Positions 23,669 to 26,883 of a stretch of 26,883 nt of DNA are shown one piece after another. The DNA is from Parcubacteria group bacterium (GTDB lineage Bacteria; Patescibacteriota; Minisyncoccia; Phycocordibacterales; Phycocordibacteraceae): NCBI GenBank assembly GCA_028286505.1, contig JAQBRK010000035.1, positions 1 to 26,883 of the forward strand, given 5' to 3'. Each line of letters starts with the position of its first letter. Positions within the stretch are counted from its first letter, which is position 1. The notes beneath the pieces were generated by a model. It saw nothing but the letters and a program-made list of their open reading frames with translations. It was not told the origin of the DNA and searched no databases. The position numbers and the translations under genes were made by a program.

Positions 23669-24769
23669 TTAGGTTAGGGAGGCTAGCAGTTCGCTTGTAG
23701 CGGTCAGCATATTCTGAACGCTGTAGCATTTCGATGACTCCCGTGCGGAAATTTCAAGTCGTGAGCGAAGACTCGTGTTCTTGAGAATGCTGAGAATGCT
23801 TGCCGAAAGCTGTTCGGGATCACCCACGGAAATAAGTAATCCGTTCTCTTCGTGCTGAATGACTTCCGGATTTCCTCCCGCGTTCGTTGCCACGATGGCT
23901 TTCCCCAATGACAGCGCTTCAAGCAGGATGTGGGACAGACCTTCGTAGGTGGAATTAAGTACGAATACGTCGGCCGTTTGCATAACAGCGAGCGCTTCCG
24001 CGTGCGGGATACTGCCTGTGAAGACATATCCGCTACCGATTCTCACCTGCGCGTAGCGCTCGAGCGTGTCTCTGTCGGGACCGTCGCCAATGATAATGAG
24101 TTCGGCATTCGGAATGCTTTCGCGGACCGTTATCATGGCTGCGATAACTCCCTGCATTCCCTTCCAAGGAACGAGCCTGCCGGACGTAACGATGCGCGGC
24201 GTTAGAGCGGACGCGACGGAAACCGGTACGACACCGGGAGCCTCGGACGGTTCGGCGTTCACGATCACGACGATATGATCCGGTTGAATGCCCCAAACGG
24301 TAACGATACGTTTTAAATAATTACTCGGGACGATGATGGTATGGGCACGACCCGCGACAAAGGTTTGCACCACACGGAAAAGATAGACCGGGAACGGAAT
24401 ATGCGAGGTGCGTACGAATTCATCGAGCGGCAGCCAGAGACCGAACCGCTCGCGACCCTGCTCCCACGCGTAGTCCCCCACCACTTTCACGACAAAGGTC
24501 TTTCGAGCGAAGAAGGCGGCGATACTTGTCGGTAAACCGACGGAAACGGGGTCGAGTGCAAGTATGAGATCAGTCCCGCGTGACGCGAGAAGTACGTTCC
24601 AGAAATAAGCGAGATGGCGAATAAGTTTCGGCAAATGACGTACGTCACTAAAACTCACCAGAACCACCTCGATTCCCATACCGGGAAGACCCTCGACGAG
24701 AGCCTTAGCATAGGTCGCAGGACCACCGGAATCCGGTGGATAGAGCGGGGTCGCTACCAGTAGCCGCAT
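23669..24769 (-). CDS. GT4-type glycosyltransferase
   Basis: This GT-B enzyme has 366 residues. It opens RLLVATPLYPPDSGGPATYA, the acceptor-side glycine loop of the family. The donor domain has VTSGRLVPWKGMQGVIAAM, LIIIGDGPDRDTLER, VFTGSIPHAEALAVMQ and NSTYEGLSHILLEALSLGKA, with EX7E glutamates in YEG and LLEA. It follows the first GT4 gene of the operon by five bases. Donor specificity cannot be read from sequence. Confidence 0.92.
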   Translation of the reverse strand: MRLLVATPLYPPDSGGPATYAKALVEGLPGMGIEVVLVSFSDVRHLPKLIRHLAYFWNVLLASRGTDLILALDPVSVGLPTSIAAFFARKTFVVKVVGDYAWEQGRERFGLWLPLDEFVRTSHIPFPVYLFRVVQTFVAGRAHTIIVPSNYLKRIVTVWGIQPDHIVVIVNAEPSEAPGVVPVSVASALTPRIVTSGRLVPWKGMQGVIAAMITVRESIPNAELIIIGDGPDRDTLERYAQVRIGSGYVFTGSIPHAEALAVMQTADVFVLNSTYEGLSHILLEALSLGKAIVATNAGGNPEVIQHEENGLLISVGDPEQLSASILSILKNTSLRSRLEISARESSKCYSVQNMLTATSELLASLT

Positions 24770-24774
24770 GAGGG

Positions 24775-26016
24775 TTATTGTACCTCGCCCAGCACCCGGT
24801 CAAAGCCGCCGCGGCTATCGAGAAGTTCGCCGAAAAGAGCCCGCATATCCTTTCCCAGGGAATCCCAGTCATATTTTTTTATAACGAGCGAGCGAGCCGC
24901 TTCTTTCACGCGCGCCGCCGTGCCGGGGTTAGAGAGGATATCTTCCACCGCCCGGGCAATCTGTGTCGGAGAATCGACCGCCACCGCCCATCCGGTCGGC
25001 TCTTTTCCATGAGAGCGGTTCACGTCGAAGAGAAAGTCCGAAATTCCTCCTTCCTGAGTAGCAATCACAGGAAGTCCTGCCGCCATTGCTTCGATAAAGG
25101 AATTCCCCATTCCTTCGGAGCGCGAAGGCCGAATGAACAGGTCACAGGCGGAAAGCATGAGCGGCATCTCTTCGTGGGAAATCTGGCCCATAAACCGAAC
25201 ACGCTCTCCGACGCCCCGTTCCAGAGCAAGAGTTCGAAGCGAAGCCTCTTCCGGACCGATACCATATATAAGAAATGATACGTTTGCGGGCAGGAGCGGA
25301 AGCGCTTCGATAACGCTGTCGACGGCATTCTTATGCACCAAACGCGACGTGGTCACCAGGAATATGTCGCCGTCTTTCTTCCCGAGCTTTTCCTTCGCAC
25401 CGGCCACCTGTTCGAGCGTATGACGGTACGTAAAACGTGCAAGATCGACGCCGTTGGGTATCACGACCCCTTTGCCGTGAAATCCACGACGACGCGCCCA
25501 TCCCATAAGAAAGAGCGATATGGCCTGTACCCGATCCGCCGACGTAAATGCACGGGAAAAAAGCGGCCATACCGGACGCATGAGCCGTTCGATGTAGTCG
25601 GGCGGGTCACCTTCCTGTAGCGTTAGAAGATACGGAGTTCGAGGCTTCGCTATCTTATACATGGCTGCCGGCACCCCTGCGGTATGCGCCATCATGGCCC
25701 AGATGGCGTCGAATCCGCAGTTCCGATTGAGCGCGAGCGCATAGAACGCTGCGGTGAATTGATACCAGTAAATATTCAACCGTAGGGGAAACCGCGTGAT
25801 ATCGGTACTGGAAGCATTGGGGCGCGAGAAGCCGATACGATGGATTATCGTATTCCCCAACCGCTCGGTTTTCGGCAGATTCGAATCAACGCGAAGCGTC
25901 AGCACGTGGAATTCTATTTCTTCCGCAGGAATGCGGTCGGTCAGTTCCCTGAGGGCAACTTCCACCCCACCCACGAACGGACGGTAGGCGAGCGAGAATA
26001 TCAGTACTTTTTTCAT
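24775..26016 (-). CDS. GT4-type glycosyltransferase, first gene of the long operon
   Basis: This GT-B enzyme has 413 residues. It opens KVLIFSLAYRPFVGGVEVAL with the usual GGxE-type loop. TLQEGDPPDYIERL and VVIPNGVDLARFTY lie around the hinge. The donor domain has VTTSRLVHKNAVDSVIEAL, FLIYGIGPEEASLR and RPSRSEGMGNSFIEAMAAGL, with both EX7E glutamates. This heads an eight-gene leftward operon that ends at 18080. The start codon lacks a Shine-Dalgarno site and is 11 bases from a TATCGT -10 element. Confidence 0.92.
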   Translation of the reverse strand: MKKVLIFSLAYRPFVGGVEVALRELTDRIPAEEIEFHVLTLRVDSNLPKTERLGNTIIHRIGFSRPNASSTDITRFPLRLNIYWYQFTAAFYALALNRNCGFDAIWAMMAHTAGVPAAMYKIAKPRTPYLLTLQEGDPPDYIERLMRPVWPLFSRAFTSADRVQAISLFLMGWARRRGFHGKGVVIPNGVDLARFTYRHTLEQVAGAKEKLGKKDGDIFLVTTSRLVHKNAVDSVIEALPLLPANVSFLIYGIGPEEASLRTLALERGVGERVRFMGQISHEEMPLMLSACDLFIRPSRSEGMGNSFIEAMAAGLPVIATQEGGISDFLFDVNRSHGKEPTGWAVAVDSPTQIARAVEDILSNPGTAARVKEAARSLVIKKYDWDSLGKDMRALFGELLDSRGGFDRVLGEVQ

Positions 26017-26027
26017 GGGATTAGTTC

Positions 26028-26056
26028 ACGATACGAGAGTGTGGAGGAGGGCGCAA
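26028..26056 (-). promoter_or_regulatory. Candidate promoter of the long glycosyltransferase operon
   Basis: On the minus strand TTGCGC (26056-26051) and TATCGT (26033-26028) are 17 bases apart. The -10 ends 11 bases before the ATG at 26016. The -10 context CGTATCGTG is identical to that of the neuB operon promoter at 5601-5609. The -35 matches only the first three consensus bases. Confidence 0.4.
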
Positions 26057-26068
26057 TGGTACGGACGC

Positions 26069-26104
26069 GCCCCACCGCGCAAGTCTGTGCTTGCGCGGCA
26101 GGGC
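26069..26104. repeat. Strong hairpin in the upstream region of the GT operon
   Basis: CCGCGCAAG (26075-26083) pairs perfectly with CTTGCGCGG (26090-26098) across a six-base loop. GCCC (26069-26072) and GGGC (26101-26104) extend it after a two-base internal loop. No T-run follows on either strand, so it is not a standard terminator. If transcription starts upstream near 26147, it would lie in the 5' leader of the glycosyltransferase operon. It could also be a protein-binding site. Confidence 0.6.
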
Positions 26105-26142
26105 TAGTACGAGAGTGCCATGAGTGGATGATTACTCGTCCT

Positions 26143-26158
26143 GGTAATGTGCAGTGTA
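26143..26158 (-). promoter_or_regulatory. -10-like element with sequence shared with the left end of the locus
   Basis: Read on the minus strand, TACACT (26158-26153) is followed directly by GCACATTACC (26152-26143). At the left end, TATACT (133-128) is followed by GG and then the same ten bases (125-116). Both face left toward a glycan gene. The -35 regions are weak in both cases. The pairing suggests a shared promoter-operator or start-region motif. Confidence 0.3.
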
Positions 26159-26318
26159 CTACTTACTACTCCGTCGCATCCGATAAGGTTTCATTCGCTC
26201 TAACGGAATTGAGAGGCTCAAGTGCAAGGCGTGGGCAGGTCTGCGAAGAAGCCGTATGCCTCATACGGTGACTGAGGGGACCGGGGCCCATAACGCAGCA
26301 ATTGTGCCTATCAAATCG

Positions 26319-26883
26319 TTAGAGATCTTTTTTGAAAATATCGCGGAGCACTTCCTCCGGCACCTCGAACACCGAACCACCCTTCTCGACAGGAGGGACC
26401 GCGGCATTTTTATTCGGATCGGAAAAAGACGATTGTTCTTTCCTTGGTTCGGGCGCGGCGGCTGGTGCCACCGGCGACTTTCCAATGACGTCGGCGAGGG
26501 CGTTCTTAAGCGAACCCTGTTTCTCCTGTTGCTTTTCTTCTTTCTTCTGGCCGCCTTGCGCCATCGTTGCTCTGAGAATATCTTTGAGCTCGGCGGCGGT
26601 GCGTTCCGGTTGCGGGCGTGGCCGCTCTTCGCGTGGTCGTACTTCCTCGCGTGGACGTTCCTCTCGAGGCTTTTCTTCACGAGCTCGTTGCGGTCGTTCT
26701 TCGGTACGAGGTTCTTCAGCACGCGGTTTTTGCTCCGCACGCGGACGTTCCGGGGACGGTGTGCGTTCCGGTACTTTAGCCGGCGTTGGCCGCGGCTTGT
26801 CGCCGGGCATTTTTAGCGGTTCGGTAGAATCGAGCGGCGAACCGTCCGGTCGTACCGTCGGCGTATACGTTTTTTTCAGGGGC
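26319..26883 (-). CDS. C-terminal part of a Pro/Glu/Arg-rich protein (partial)
   Basis: The frame ends with TAA at 26321-26319 and remains open to the window edge. An internal ATG at 26810 exists, but the codons upstream encode a protein-like segment (LKKTYTPTVRPDGSPLDS). The true start is therefore probably outside the window. The visible 187 residues are low complexity. A charged region rich in Pro, Arg and Glu, with repeated PREER-like units, is followed by a helical TAAELKDILRATMAQ, a Lys/Gln/Glu stretch, a Pro/Ala linker and a final short helix, EVPEEVLRDIFKKDL. Such tails often link a folded enzymatic domain to a short C-terminal interaction helix. No function can be assigned. It is probably not part of the glycan pathway. 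Confidence 0.65.
   Translation of the reverse strand, partial: PLKKTYTPTVRPDGSPLDSTEPLKMPGDKPRPTPAKVPERTPSPERPRAEQKPRAEEPRTEERPQRAREEKPREERPREEVRPREERPRPQPERTAAELKDILRATMAQGGQKKEEKQQEKQGSLKNALADVIGKSPVAPAAAPEPRKEQSSFSDPNKNAAVPPVEKGGSVFEVPEEVLRDIFKKDL

Larger units (their letters stand above)
26017..26318. other. 302-base non-coding interval with hairpins
   Basis: No credible reading frame occupies this stretch on either strand. It holds, from left to right: a promoter candidate (26028-26056), a long hairpin (26069-26104), a -10-like element with a sequence shared with the left end (26143-26158), a stem TTGAG/CTCAA (26209-26221), and a stem CCGTATG/CATACGG with a three-base loop (26252-26268). 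The ten-base sequence TACGAGAGTG occurs twice, at 26032-26041 and 26108-26117, on either side of the long hairpin. It may contain a leader RNA or a small RNA. No tmRNA, RNase P or tRNA signature is visible. Confidence 0.6.

Noticed and set aside
26230..26300. Resemblance to a small SRP RNA (CAGGTC followed by GAAG, then a GCCGTATGCC stem)
   Set aside because: The conserved GGAAG-GCAGCC loop arrangement of SRP RNA is not present and the two sides do not pair into one long helix.
1..26883. tRNA, rRNA, CRISPR arrays, insertion sequences, attachment sites
   Set aside because: No TPsiC-loop-like sequence in a foldable context, no regularly spaced repeats and no transposase or integrase frame was seen on reading both strands.

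Overview
The window is almost entirely a surface-glycan biosynthesis locus from a bacterium. It holds about 23 protein genes packed at near-zero spacing. The genes are short and the base composition is roughly half G+C by eye. The dominant theme is glycosyltransferases plus sugar-tailoring enzymes, and TGA is used as a normal stop (for example at 8717, 9399 and 20890). This recalls the small, fermentative Patescibacteria (Parcubacteria-like) genomes, where such clusters occupy much of the accessory genome. That placement is inference: no rRNA, tRNA or other phylogenetic marker is present.

Layout. (1) The left edge carries the first 25 codons of a leftward membrane protein, possibly an O-antigen ligase/polymerase. 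A rightward EamA/DMT-type permease (244-1278) follows and ends in a 32-base palindromic terminator. (2) A leftward five-gene operon (5567 to 1330) encodes a nucleotide-sugar dehydrogenase, a NeuB-type synthase without a SAF domain, a methyltransferase, a cupin and a NeuA-type CMP-sugar synthetase. Together these look like a module for a nonulosonate (sialic/legionaminic-like) sugar and a uronic acid. (3) Two rightward GT-B-like orphan genes (5675-7957) have their own promoters, and a strong terminator follows them. (4) A leftward operon (13272 to 8011) encodes an FkbM methyltransferase, a CDP-glycerol-transferase-like GT-B protein, a GtrA-GT39 fusion, a GT2 polyprenyl-phosphate glycosyltransferase and a methyltransferase. 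(5) A leftward set (18000 to 13379) encodes an O-carbamoyltransferase, a Wzx-like flippase, a methyltransferase and a secreted LamG-like protein. (6) A leftward operon (26016 to 18080) encodes three GT4 enzymes, a C-terminally short UDP-sugar dehydrogenase, a TylF-type O-methyltransferase, another methyltransferase, an exostosin-like protein and a fourth GT4. (7) A 302-base non-coding stretch with strong hairpins follows. (8) The right edge holds the Pro/Glu/Arg-rich C-terminus of a larger protein.

Taken together, the cluster can make activated acidic sugars, assemble a lipid-linked oligosaccharide, decorate it heavily by methylation (six predicted methyltransferases) and carbamoylation, and flip it across the membrane. 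No initiating phosphoglycosyltransferase, Wzz chain-length regulator, NeuC epimerase or complete polymerase lies inside the window.

Points that stand out: a recurrent placement of -10 elements 6-11 bases before start codons that lack Shine-Dalgarno sites (candidate leaderless mRNAs); a promoter-proximal sequence shared by the two ends of the locus; the SAF-less NeuB; the truncated but catalytically intact dehydrogenase; and an AT-richer island of three genes carrying a lectin-like exported protein.
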